A stretch of DNA of 64,000 nucleotides, from contig NADL03000022.1 in the NCBI GenBank assembly GCA_002205965.3, forward strand, positions 1-64,000, given 5' to 3'. Positions 23,459-33,639 of the stretch are shown one piece after another (position 1 is the stretch's first letter; each line of letters starts with the position of its first letter). The translations under genes were made by a program, and so were the position numbers. The stretch is from Kappaphycus alvarezii (taxonomy: Eukaryota > Rhodophyta > Florideophyceae > Gigartinales > Solieriaceae). The notes below the pieces were generated by a model, which worked only from the letters and a program-made list of their open reading frames with translations, was not told the origin of the DNA and did no database searches.

Positions 23459-23552
23459 TGTCCTTTCCTATTGGTCGAAAGAGTCACACGTGTAGTTTTG
23501 GGTTTTTTTTTCTTTAAATAGAATTTTTTCAAATTGGCCAGTAAGAATCGGT

Positions 23553-23870
23553 ATGCACTGTGGCCGAGTTGGCTAGACCAGCGAAAGACCAGTGAGAGGT
23601 CTCGAGTTCGAATCCCAGTCGATAACTTGGGAAAGTTGATTTTCTCTGACGTAAGGGTTTGACGTCAGTCACGTCGGGTGTGCTATAGTAGCCCTCCTTC
23701 CGATGCTTTACCAAACGGTTGTTTTCCTGTCTAGAACCTGGCGGCGATACGGACTTACAAGTCCTACTGCAAGGAACTGGGGAAAGCGAGTTTGTAAGGT
23801 AGCCACAGCGGGAGGGTGAACACAGCACAAACGAAGTCGGTTGAGAAAGCAACTTTTGTTTTTTTTTCCT
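23553..23870 (+). repeat. tRNA-derived SINE-like sequence inside chromovirus leader
   Basis: A pol III A box, TGGCCGAGTTGG (23561-23572), and B box, GTTCGAATCC (23606-23615), have tRNA spacing. ACTG (23557-23560) can pair with CAGT (23616-23619) as an acceptor-like stem. The body continues to a T-rich run near 23,860. Orientation is opposite to the chromovirus. No target duplication was found, and a complete tRNA cannot be folded by eye, so a SINE head is the best reading. Confidence 0.45.
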
Positions 23871-23902
23871 ATTCGACAAGGATAGGTTTATTCAAATACA
23901 AG

Positions 23903-24511
23903 CTACTCAGACTTACGAGCAGTCTCGCGGTGACGACGGCCAAGACGGTGGCGCTCAAGGTCTGCCTTGCTCGGAACTTCTATTTTGCAAATATTGCAGG
24001 TGTGCCTTGTCTTGTCAGCGCGGTGCTGATGCTTGCGGGAACGGAGATGCTCGAAGTACTGCACGCGGCCTGTGCAGGTGACTTGACAGTGACGACAGTG
24101 GAAAGGAGACGATCGAGGGTTCTTGGTCATTCGAGGCCTCCTGACAGACTTCCGGATACGATGGTTGGCTGTCCTTTGGATAACGATAGAGGCGGCGTCA
24201 GGAAGAACAGGTAGGCCCTTCTTCGAAATCGTAGGCCTGGTGGTCGGTTTGGCCTTCCTTGATTTGACGGGCCTTGAGCGGGGGATCTCGGGAAGCGCTG
24301 GTATCGGTGGAAGGGCCGACGGAAGTGCGAAAGCGGGAGGCTGCGGGGTTCTCGGTTCTTCGATTTCGATCCTAGTCGGTGTCCTTGGTTCTTGACCGTA
24401 ACAGAACTTACTTACTTCTCGACAATTTTCCTCGAAAAATCCCTGTAAGTCCTTCTCGGTGTACTCGTCAGGCGACGAGGGGCGGTCCCTGGAAGTCTTG
24501 TTTTTCGGCAC
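23903..24511 (-). CDS. C2H2 zinc-finger ORF upstream of chromovirus gag
   Basis: A 202-codon uninterrupted frame lies between the 5' LTR and gag on the element's sense strand. Residues 1-80 are charged and Pro-rich (PAFALPSALPPIPALPEIPR), residues 80-130 are basic. Two zinc fingers end the protein: FHCRHCQVTCTGRVQYFEHL with following RSRKH, and HTCNICKIEVPSKADLERHR with following LGRRH. Both are C-x2-C-x12-H-x5/4-H, the spacing of U1/dsRNA-binding type C2H2 fingers rather than classical TFIIIA fingers. Standard chromoviruses have no such ORF. A nucleic-acid-binding role is inferred; it could be a captured host gene. Confidence 0.75.
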   Translation of the reverse strand: MPKNKTSRDRPSSPDEYTEKDLQGFFEENCREVSKFCYGQEPRTPTRIEIEEPRTPQPPAFALPSALPPIPALPEIPRSRPVKSRKAKPTTRPTISKKGLPVLPDAASIVIQRTANHRIRKSVRRPRMTKNPRSSPFHCRHCQVTCTGRVQYFEHLRSRKHQHRADKTRHTCNICKIEVPSKADLERHRLGRRHRETARKSE

Positions 24512-24647
24512 TGAGCGTTATTCAAAAAGAATCAGAGTAAAAAACAAAATGTTAGTCTCTGCTTGCAATCGGGCAGAACGTCAAATCTAATAGAGATTTT
24601 AACTTACTGTCGGATTGGAAGAACTCGCAGTACTGACAAACGAATAT

Positions 24648-24659
24648 GCGATGCTACCA
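24648..24659 (-). promoter_or_regulatory. Chromovirus primer binding site
   Basis: On the minus strand TGGTAGCATCGC starts two bases after the 5' LTR. The first eight bases (TGGTAGCA) are complementary to the 3' end of eukaryotic initiator tRNA-Met (TGCTACCA); the next bases match less well. Confidence 0.6.
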
Positions 24660-24661
24660 AA

Positions 24662-25164
24662 TGTGGGGTGTTGAGCGCACAAAAGGTAATCGATGGTTGA
24701 ACTGTTGGTTGATGCTTCCGGTAAACAGGCCGGAACATCAGACCAGGGTTTATATAGAAAAAGTACTCAACACCAGCAGAGATAAATTGTAACTAAACGG
24801 TACTGAATTCAAAGGTATTCTAGAAAAAGCGACCCAGAGGTATCAAACTACAAGGTTCTGAAGGTCCATCAGTATAACAGACAGCAACGAACATCATGGC
24901 AAAGTCCCATTGGTCCAATTGGCAAGTAGGCATAAAGTGGTTGCTGATTGGTGGGTGCGAAATGTTTCGAGAACCACGGGAGATAGCCATGATGGATCCA
25001 TGTCATTGGCTAGGACAAAGAGGTATGATATTATGCTTTTACACTGGTGCGTGAGTACAGTGCACAAGTTGCAATGATGTCTTCTTACAGTGTAAATCCT
25101 TGGTACAGGTTACCGGAGGGATACTGTCAGGGTATTTGGTGATTTACGGGCATAATCGCAAACA
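24662..25164 (-). repeat. Chromovirus 5' LTR
   Basis: It has the same ends as the other copy, with one extra T (TGTTTGCG). The target duplication AATAT follows at 25165-25169 on the plus strand. Confidence 0.95.
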
Positions 25165-25171
25165 AATATAG

Positions 25172-25900
25172 TCGGATTCTGCAGCGGAAGCCCGTTATAT
25201 TAATACCATAAAGTTTCTCTCTGACCATTGGGAGGTGGTCAAGCATAGACTGCCGATCAACACGATTGAAGGCGTTGTTGGTGTCTATGGGGCCGTTGGC
25301 GTCATTCAAGGTGGCGGGAAAGCGTCAAATTATATTGTTTAAATGTTGTTGAAAATAGAGTCTGACCCGGCTCTGACACCATTGGCAGTCTGATGTTGCG
25401 AAAGAACCGATTGTGAATCGGTTATAGCGGCAGAAATCATTGCCTTCGTTACTATACTGCAAAGCACAGACCCGATGACGATCGGGCGAACCTTGTCGGA
25501 AGTCAGCTGGAGCGGGAGGAGAGTCACCGCTGCAACGAAGGGGAGCACAGCGTCAGGGAGTTCGCCACTTGCGAAACGGAAAACGAGGTGCTTCAGGACA
25601 AGTAGGCCATTCACGTCGGCTTCAGAACTGACGCGAGTATTGATCAGGAAGGGGAAATAGCGGGACGGCGTTCGTTAGGGTCCGGCGGTGGTGTCCCGCG
25701 GGACGCCGCGGACCGCATGTTACGCAGCGGCATCGGTGATGAGGGAGGGCGGCGGGAGGCGGCCTTCCGGGAGCGGCGAGCAGGGCGCGGCGGGGAACGG
25801 TGCAGGTCCCGGAGCCGCTGAGTCGTCGCCGGGTCGTTGACGTCAGCGAGCGGGCCATTGGAGGGCGTGCATGGACTTTCTGTATCGCGCATCAGCTCAA
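25172..25900 (-). pseudogene. Non-LTR reverse transcriptase fragment, interrupted by chromovirus
   Basis: The minus strand from about 25,640 reads VLKHLVFRFASGELPDAVLP, then KVRPIVIGSVLCSIVTKAM, QTANGVRAGSDSIFNNI and, after a shift, NAFNRVDRQSML. These are the first RT blocks of non-LTR elements (KVRPI.VG, GVRGG.EA, NAFN.VDR). The frame stops at the chromovirus LTR, whose target duplication AATAT marks the cut. GC-rich sequence from 25,640 to 25,900 looks like the preceding linker. This is the third fragment of the same kind in the window. Confidence 0.7.
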
Positions 25901-25904
25901 AGGG

Positions 25905-26325
25905 CCTGAATAAAAATAGCCGGGTGTGATGTAGTGGAGTCTGGGAACCATAGTTCGTGGGAGACTTGCCGGTGGCGGAGTGCCGCCTAATGTTTTACTT
26001 GTAAGCGGCGTCTTGGGGCGCGTCTTGCCAGAAATCGTCGGTGAGGCTCGCTGCTCTTAGTGCCGCGTGGGTGACATTCATCAGAAGTTAGGTTGATTCG
26101 CTATGCTCGGGAGTTTCTTGCGGTTGGTATTTGTCCAAGTGTGGGTTGGTACCATTGCGTCTGTAGAGGTCGCGGAGGTCGTTGCTGAGGAATTAGCGGG
26201 CATTATAGACTCGGATTGTGGTGGGGTGGAGGATAATATGTTTTGAGTACAGCGAAGTGCAGCGGTGTAAAGCGTTCACGTGGTTTCGGGAAAATAAATG
26301 TAGAGGCAGCGGCTTTCAGCATCCA
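25905..26325. other. No recognisable gene
   Basis: This GT-rich spacer lies between the RT fragment and the gag remnant. I see no motif; it may be part of either neighbour. Confidence 0.3.
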
Positions 26326-26330
26326 CAAAT

Positions 26331-27381
26331 TTAAGGAAGTAGAGGTTGCCGTGTTTGAATCGGACTTATTGGTCCACATGTATCTGTGCTGACGTATGCA
26401 CCAATGCGTAAATGCTTGAGGTTTGGCTTTGTGGGGCGATTTGGTTTAACTTGGCATGCCTGCAGGGTATGCAGGTGAGTGGGGGGGGCGGTTCGGAAGG
26501 GGATTGCTGTAGGAGGGGGATTATGCGGGTGCGGGCCACGGTTTGTATGGCGGTGGGTGGGAATGTCAGGAGGACGAGGTGCCAGTAGTGGAGTCCGTAG
26601 TGAGCTTGCTGCTGGCGTGTGGTCGTCAGTGTGCTGGGGTTTGGCGATGCCCATCGCTTTGTGATTCTGATATGGTTGAAATGAACTGCGCGTCGGGCGG
26701 GAAGCCGGGGTGTAGAGAGCAGATTTTTCTCAGGAGCTCGAATAGGGTCGCGGCTTGCGGCGTCTGCTGCGGGCGGATGAACGGAGGATGAAGAACCACG
26801 GTTGGTAAAGAAGTGGACAAGTTCGTTGTTTTTGTGAACGAAGTATTTAGGGTCAGTCGGTGTGTTGAAGAGCGTGTGCATCCTATAGTGACGGTGTCCG
26901 GGTTACCTTGAGGCCTTCTATCATGAAATCGACTGTGGCGCTCCGGCTGATGATGGTTGGGTATTTTGTGGCGATCATGCGCGCGCGGATGGCTTCGTGC
27001 TACTGGAGGTATGCCATGATATCTTGACCTTCCTGCATCTTGGTCGTCTTGGAGACGTACTTGAGGTAGCGATGATCGTTGGCATTGTTTTGTCGAGGTA
27101 TTGAATGCACGGCTCTGATGAGCTGGTATGGAGTGAAGTCGACGCCCGGCTGTATGAAGAGGTTGGCCACGTCGGGGGGATGGAGTCGATGAGGCCCCCA
27201 GGGGGAAGTCCCGTTTGTCCTCGTGGGGTTTGCCTTGGGCTGGATCAACGGGGAGCTCGGGGTCGTAGTTGGCTTGGGCACGTGTGTTGAACGATGCCGC
27301 GGAGTCCTCGATCAAAATGAGCCAAAGTGCGTAATTGTATTTTTCCAAGTTAGAAATCTTCGGGATGTTGATGGATTCCAT
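26331..27381 (-). pseudogene. Copia-type gag remnant
   Basis: Starting from Met at 27381 the frame reads MESINIPKISNLEKYNYALW, the usual opening of copia gag (UBN2 family). After shifts comes GVDFTPYQLIRAVHSI, then KMQEGQDIMAYLQ, HEAIRARMIATKYPTI and VDFMIEGLKV. These follow the helical order of gag_UBN2 proteins. The remaining frames to 26,331 are Pro/His/Thr-rich and probably the gag C-terminus, with no clear CCHC box. No pol region is attached. Confidence 0.5.
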
Positions 27382-27384
27382 ACT

Positions 27385-28450
27385 GTGGGTGACTGGGGTT
27401 GGTAAGGTGGTTATTTGTCGTGTGTTGCGAGCTTGGCGAGTCGGATGGGCTCGAGCGTGATGTCGCTATACGATGCTTGGGCTGTGCATTTGGGCTCGAA
27501 TCTCTTTGGTTGAGGGCACTAGGACGGGGCAGGCGTATCTAGAGTGAATGTGTAGAACTGGGAGGGGGAAGTGGGCGTGACGGGCCTTGAGAGCGGTATC
27601 GGGACAGTTAGCAAGTGACGCGTCGGTGACCATAACCTGTGAGAATGTAGGACTGATGCCCCTTTTTTGATGCTTCGGCGCTCGCCGGCTTTTATACTTT
27701 TTGTGTTTAGGACACGTTGTCTTGGTTGATTCGCACAAACGGCGCAAATTCAGCTCTTTTCCCCACTAGTTCCAGTGGGGCCGTAAGGTCCCCCAGTAGT
27801 GCATTGGATAAAAGGACACCTATTCCCCGGACATGGAGGAAAAATTGAAATCGTGAAGCGACAGGTGGACTGTTTTTACTGGCCGAAATTTCCAGATGCG
27901 TTTCTGATTTCATAACTTCCAGCGATTTCAGGTCGTTCTATGACTTTGGAAAAGGACGGAAATTTGGAAATGTTGGAAATTGATCGCACCCACATCCCTC
28001 AATCAATTCAAACCATTTAGTGGCGGCGAATTTCCAGATTTCTTTCTTGTCGGGGAATCTTCAATTTGTCGGGAAAATCTTCAATTTCCCCGACATGGAA
28101 ATAATGGCTTGATTTTGTCTACTGGGAGGACACTGCAGTCTCGACACTCCCCGTAAACCCAATTTTACCTTTCCTTTCTCCAACCAATTTCGTCTGGCTC
28201 CGTTCCCATATCTTCTCCCCCAAGTGTTTGAGGTCGTTATTTGACAATACTGTCCATATGGGAAAACTATTTCCACATCAGGCAATGGCAATTCCTTCTA
28301 TCTCACCGAGCCTAAACATGTCCAAGATGAACTGCTTCCATATTTTTCCTCTTCATTACTCCCTCTTCCCTCATCCGTAAAGGAGGCTACCCCTTCTATT
28401 CACCATTTCAGCGGCGCTATCGTGGAATTGGGTCACTCTGATCTTCCATT
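27385..28450. other. No recognisable gene; short repeats
   Basis: Short repeated phrases (GAATTTCCAGAT- and CGAAATTTCCAGATG-type, 27,880 and 28,030) and a GTCGGGGAA/TTCCCCGAC inverted pair (about 28,048-28,094) suggest a worn mobile element. No protein family is visible. Confidence 0.35.
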
Positions 28451-28465
28451 TGATCCATGTGATGC

Positions 28466-29450
28466 TTGAAAGATTGTCCCTACCACTCTGGAACAGTCGA
28501 AAGACTTACTCAAGCTATTTTTACTAGAAAAAAATACCTGCAAGTATATATTGAAAGCACTAAAAGTCACTGGCACCTCAACTCTAAATTGAGCACCAAA
28601 CTCAAGATTTTTGGGTCAAAAATGGTGCAACTTATCTTCGCTGTTAAACATTTTCTTGAAGTGGTTGACAAAAATGATGACCTTTCCTTTATTCTGAAGG
28701 AAACAGGAACTCGTATTCTGTCTGCCGCAATCGTTGTCAAAGTGAACTAAAACGGCACATGGAGTTGAAGATATTACATGGCAGCGAGGAGACAAGTCGA
28801 TATTTGATGAGTCCGACAACATTAACAATGGGAGCCTGCTGTACTTAGCTCTGAAAGTCTTTCTACTACATTAGGATCAACTCTTGAACCAAATTTTGAG
28901 GCGTGGGAGTTTTTTCGCCTCCTTTATGTCCCGGCTGATATACGAATGCTGACGGCAAGAACTTTGTTGATGGAACCACGAACAAGAGTTGAGCTTGACT
29001 CTGAGCCTGTGGATCCATGGAAAGACTATATCGCTACACCTTTTAACGATGAAACGTTTAAACCAAATGCCATCGACGTGCTTTTCCGGGAGGCGTTACG
29101 AGATCGACCATAGCATCCCTCGACCAGATTTATGACCTTACGAGCATGTTGGTGGCATATTGAAGCGCAAGTTTTCAGAGTTGAAGTCGGTTTACGGGAC
29201 GTGTGTTTCTAGATATGAAGCCTCTGGACAAGAAGACCCTGACGCGATCGTGCTACTCGCTCAAGTCAGGAACTATATCATTTATGCGTTCTGCTTTTTT
29301 GCAAACTCATACTGTTTTGAAACCTTTAGCTACTCGGGCACTATAGAGCCATGCACAACGGGAGGAGGGTCTCGGAGACGGTATTGGCCCACAATATCAC
29401 TTTGCCCTTTTTTCCCGAAAAAGGAAGCGCGAAAGAAAGGAGGTTAACAT
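28466..29450 (+). pseudogene. Trihelix/Myb-like DNA-binding protein remnant, Harbinger partner
   Basis: Plus frames read PWKDYIATPFNDETFKPNAI and LKRKFSELKSVYGTCVSRY followed by EASGQEDPDAIVLL. The second part resembles the helix of Myb/SANT-like proteins encoded next to PIF/Harbinger transposases (KF.ELK..Y...Y..SGQ.DPD). The transposase remnant lies just beyond on the opposite strand (30.0-31.15 kb), the usual Harbinger arrangement. Assignment rests on one motif and context. Confidence 0.4.
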
Positions 29451-30029
29451 TATTGGTATGGCGTCTTTATCGTCCGCATAACGTTCTTGCTCCGAAGATG
29501 TTGCCCGTGAGACAGAAGAGGCGGCTCGTGATAAGGCCAGTTCGAGATTGATAAAGTGGAAGGAAGTTCAACGCAGGAACTTCTCTCGACAATTGAGCAA
29601 GCAAAGAGGATAGAAGCATCGGCAGAGAGTGAAGCGGAAAAGCGTATATATACCCAGATTGCAAGAGACCTTATTGCCTATATTTCAACGCTGCCGAGGA
29701 TATGATCACCATAACAGTCACAATTGTGAGTATTATGGTATGGGTTGAACGAAATCGGTGATTAAACCAGGTACGAAGAATACCACAGTCAAGGTGTTAG
29801 TCTCGGCTTTGGTAGAACTTAGATGTTAGGCCAAGTATTTCGTACTCATTACTTATTTTTAGTTCAGTGACTTTGGATAGCTCAACCTGCACACAACAAA
29901 TGTTGTGAGGACGATGCATTTGATATTGATAATGCCTCGCTGTGACCAAATGCACGAGCGTACATGTCTAAATGACCAACCTGTATGTTTTCATGCAATT
30001 GCATGTAAACCTAACAACGACCTCCCGTC

Positions 30030-31150
30030 TCATCTTCTGGTGCAAGGCTGTAATAGGCCAAAGTTGTTCAAGTTCTGAGCAATCCCATCTCTATTAGTTG
30101 AAGTCTCTCGATTCCTTTGTCTATATCTCTCTAATTCTTGCTCAGTATGCAATGCATTCTGTACATGCAAAACTGGAACACAAAAATACTGTTTTTCCTC
30201 GGCTATCCCAGGCTGAAAGAAATAAGATTGGTCTCCTTTTTCAGTGATAAAATTATGCAGCTTACAAGTTACCATCATCACAAGAGTATCCTTTTCCAAT
30301 CCGAATCGTAATGGAGACTAAAAAATACCGAAGCGGGAAACGAGCATGTCATACCCTAGCTCGACCGTTTACGATATGAAGACAGATAAAAGTGAGAGAA
30401 TCTTGTATGTGTGACAATCCGATCAAGAAATGGAGTTAAATGTAATCCCCATTGAACTAGGATCGTCTAAAGCAATTCGGTTCCAACTTGGTAACTTATT
30501 TTCATCTAGAATTCGTTGCAGTTCGGTGGCTTGAAACGCCGTTGAGTCATGCGTTTCTCTCGCATGACGAGCGGAAACGAAACAAAACTTGTAGTCGGCG
30601 GTAACTAAAGCCTGAAAAAAAGGCAAAATACTTTTTCGATTGTAGTACTTTCTAGGACCCGCTCTCTCCTTCATTCTTGGTTGCGTGATATCTAATGCTA
30701 TGCCTTCCAGAGCCGCAATTATTACCTCAAATGGGATTCGCTGTTGTTGACGAAATGAATGGGATTAATAACGGCATTACTCTTCGCTTCTTGGAAACTT
30801 AATGGCAAACAAAACACCGTTCAAAGCAATTAAAGTTTCTTCAAACATCGCAAAGTTTGGTGATCTTCCGACTCCGCAAGGCCATCCATCACCTATAACT
30901 GGCCCTTTTCGAAATGCGCAAGGTTACGCAAAGCGTTCTCGCAAGGGATTTGGTCGCTCTGGGCAGCTTAATCTTGTTTGAAGTCCCTGGATGTGGGTTG
31001 TGAGAAGGTCACATAAGGTCTTGAACTAGACAACATTGACACGATAAAGCCGTTTAAATAAGTCTTCACCAACTTCCTCGATTTTATTGTCTAGAATAAA
31101 TTCCCTCTGCATCGTGATATTTCTTTCCCGACGCAAATCGAAAGTAGCAA
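30030..31150 (-). pseudogene. HARBI1-type (PIF/Harbinger) transposase remnant
   Basis: The minus strand from about 31,140 reads LRRERNITMQREFILDNKIE, then LFKRLYRVNVV. After shifts comes PFEVIIAALEGIALDI. The nuclease core then appears: YYNRKSILPFFQALVTADYK, FCFVSARHARETHDSTAFQA and TELQRILDE (30674-30423). This matches the DDE_Tnp_4 block around the second Asp (G..HDSTAF). The end (30299-30030) carries LVMMVTCKLHNFITEKGD, the LHNF motif of the C-terminus. Stops separate the pieces. I could not find its terminal repeats. Confidence 0.65.
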
Positions 31151-32299
31151 CAGATGCCGAAACTGCCGTCATCAGAAGAAAGGGAGAGTCAGCCTCAGAA
31201 ATTTGGCTCTTCGTCTGATTTTCATGATTCTGCGAAGCGCAGCGGATCGCCGAGCGATAAGGTCAATGCGCTGGCGCAGTTTTTTACTCAGGGAGTGCGA
31301 ATATTGATCAAAGCAGTGCTCTTGAGCACTGGAAGCGGTTTGGTACTGAAAGTGTTTTATGAGTACTTCGGCGTCATTCTCTCTGTCCCCATAGAACAGT
31401 ACACCGTTGGGAAATCTAGAAAATTTGAAAAGTATGACATCGTCCAAATTTCCAATTTTCGCCTTCCACCAAGTCATAGATCGGTCCTCATTTTCATAGA
31501 TCAGCCCGCTTTGGTTTTTGTGTGGGCAGGCCTTTCCGCTCATGTTATTGTTAGAGCAAGACTAGCAGTATGCTGTATTGCCCAAAATATCTATATATTA
31601 ACGCTCTTGTCAAATTTTGCATCTCTACCAGTGTCCTATATCTATTTTGAGCGTTATATTTTAGCGGCAGTGTGCTATATACTGCGCAAAAATATAGAGC
31701 TGGATATAGCAATCACGGCTCCAAATATTTCAATAAATCTAGATCCTTCCAGCTAATTAGATCGAAAGCGCTCTATCTCGGCCATCGCACGCATCTCCCG
31801 GAGGGCTTTCAGTTGGCGCGCAATTTTTTCGCGCTAAGAACCCGTCCGTATTTTTTGTGCAAGACATGATCACCAACCACTTCTTCAGCGATTCATCCGC
31901 CCTATTAGAACATCCTCACTGCTCGCAAGCCACACAAACCAACAACCTCTCACAAATAGGGCAAAACGGGAACCATATTCAGCACAGAACCCGCACACAA
32001 TTCGCACCCAGTGATACAATACATATTGCAGCAACGGCAGACGGAAATTTTCCAAAACCAAGAACTGACGCAACAACGATCACGAAAATTCAACCACTTC
32101 ATCTTTATGAGCGAAATAGATCCAACAAATGAGAGTACAGCAAACGCAAACAACCAGAAAAATGAGTGCCCTGCACTACAAATAACAAGCAGCTCCAGAA
32201 GCGGCGCTATACTCGGTAATGAAACTCCTGCCCTTCAACAAGCTAACTCTACATTTATTTCCAAAGACATCGCCAATAAATTTCTGTAAGATGATAAGG

Positions 32300-33235
32300 A
32301 GCAGACTACAACGAATCTGAGAGTGGGAGAAAGGCGAACAGATAGAGGACGCGGTTTTACGGAAAATGAAGTGCTATTCCTTGCTAAAGCCTGGATCGAG
32401 CAGTCTTAGAAGGGATGCAATCAACATGAGCGAACTCTTCAGGTGGTATTGGGAAGATTTGTGGAGGAAGTACCTAATGAGTCGCATAGAGTTGTATTTA
32501 AGAAGTACTTGGCAGCAAGTAGCGCGGGAGACTAATCACTACATTGCGGCGGAAAGCAAGGTAAAGTCTCTACAGATATCTGGCATTAACAACGAAATGT
32601 GAATTAGTCCAGCCTAAGAACAGTACCGTATGAAGGAGAGCGGAAGATTGAACACGGAGTAAAAATTTATGTACCCCAATTCTCATGGCTGTATACTGCC
32701 GAATACTTGACAACGCAGGACAATTTTATAGAAGGTACTCTGAAGAAGAACGCGAAACCGGAAGACAAACGAATATAATCCGAAGAAAGCGACAAAAGAA
32801 AATAAAAGAGTGCAACAGATGACAAAGGATCTGATAGTAGGGCTGTGGAGATATTTTCTGACATCAAGGTGCAGAAAGGGTCCGACGCTGCAGTAAGTGG
32901 CACATTAATGGTGTCGAGCAGCGAGGAAGAAAGCAGACCATTCGAATAAAGAGAAGAAAGATAGAAGAGAAACAGCTAAGAAGTGCTTCGGATGCCAACC
33001 ACAGCCTTAGAGAAATACAAGAAGGTATTGCAGAGGGAAACTGGCTAATCAAAAAGACCAAAACGCGCAGCGGGTAGATCGCAGAGAAGCAAGACCAGTG
33101 AGATTCTAAAAAAATGGAATCAAACCCACCAGAGTTCAAAGAAATAATGTCAGAGTGCTGGAGAGAAGAATTGACGCTAGCAAAGAAGAATAGCTTCACA
33201 TATCGAGGATTAAATGCTCTTGTCGTAGCATAGGA
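32300..33235 (+). pseudogene. Myb/SANT-like protein of the Harbinger element
   Basis: Joined by eye from shifting frames, the plus strand reads RGRGFTENEVLFLAKAWIEQ, GCNQHERTLQ, EEVPNESHRV, STWQQVARETNHYIAAES and a later lysine-rich tail (KKRDRRETAKKCFG-like). This is the order of the Myb/SANT-like proteins with NAM-associated C-terminus that accompany PIF/Harbinger transposases. In the family they bind element termini and help import the transposase. As read, it is broken by many stops. Confidence 0.55.
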
Positions 33236-33236
33236 C

Positions 33237-33433
33237 AATAAAAAGGAGTCCCCTTGAGTAGATTTAGCCAAGGGATATCCTTGCACACGTGCCTAAATTG
33301 TTTGTAAAACAGCAGCTTTGTCCAAACAGTCAGAAAAGCTGGCAAATTTGCGATCAAATTTGACCGAGTGGACAAAAAAGCACATGAAGCGTGGATAAAT
33401 TCGGCTAAACTACTCCAAGGGGTTCCCTTTATT
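33237..33433. mobile_element. MITE-like insertion inside the Harbinger element
   Basis: A unit of about 197 bp has 28-30-bp imperfect inverted ends: AAAAAGGAGTCCCCTTGAGT followed by AGATTTAGCC on the left, and GGCTAAACTACTCCAAGGGG followed by TTCCCTTTAT on the right. It sits between the Myb-like and transposase genes. A small inner stem CAGCTTT/AAAGCTG is present. Target duplication is unclear. Confidence 0.7.
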
Positions 33434-33639
33434 TGTATTTCTACCTAAAACGATCCACGGCGTCTACGTTCTTTCACCGCTTGAATGAGATCATCTCACA
33501 CTTGTTAGAAACCGACAGGTGCGGTCATGTAGCTCTAACGCAAACGTTGTTTATCCCATCCCAGCCCCTCATTTTCGTCCAGTGCGAACTAAGTATTCAT
33601 GATCTGTTAGTTTTTATTCTGTAGAGCGCTCACGTGCCC

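Larger units (their letters stand above)
18526..25164 (-). mobile_element. Ty3/gypsy chromovirus, near full length
   Basis: The two LTRs (18526-19026 and 24662-25164) begin TG and end CA on the minus strand, differ at only about nine places, and are flanked by a perfect 5-bp duplication AATAT (18521-18525 and 25165-25169). The internal region holds a primer site, a C2H2 ORF, gag with CCHC knuckle, protease, RT, RNase H, integrase and a C-terminal chromodomain, all on the minus strand. No premature stop not explained by an indel was noticed in pol. Given the deletion errors seen in host genes, the element may be intact in reality. Confidence 0.95.

Noticed and set aside
23529-23879. 116-codon minus-strand ORF in the chromovirus leader
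   Set aside because: It is the complement of the tRNA-like/SINE-like sequence and has no protein character.
26479-26791. Plus-strand Gly-rich ORFs
   Set aside because: They are shadows of the GC-rich copia gag remnant on the minus strand.
31154-31756. 200-codon plus ORF across the left Harbinger end
   Set aside because: It spans the transposon terminus at 31,554, so it cannot be one old gene; no motif was seen. The minus frame 31,543-31,172 is equally unassigned.
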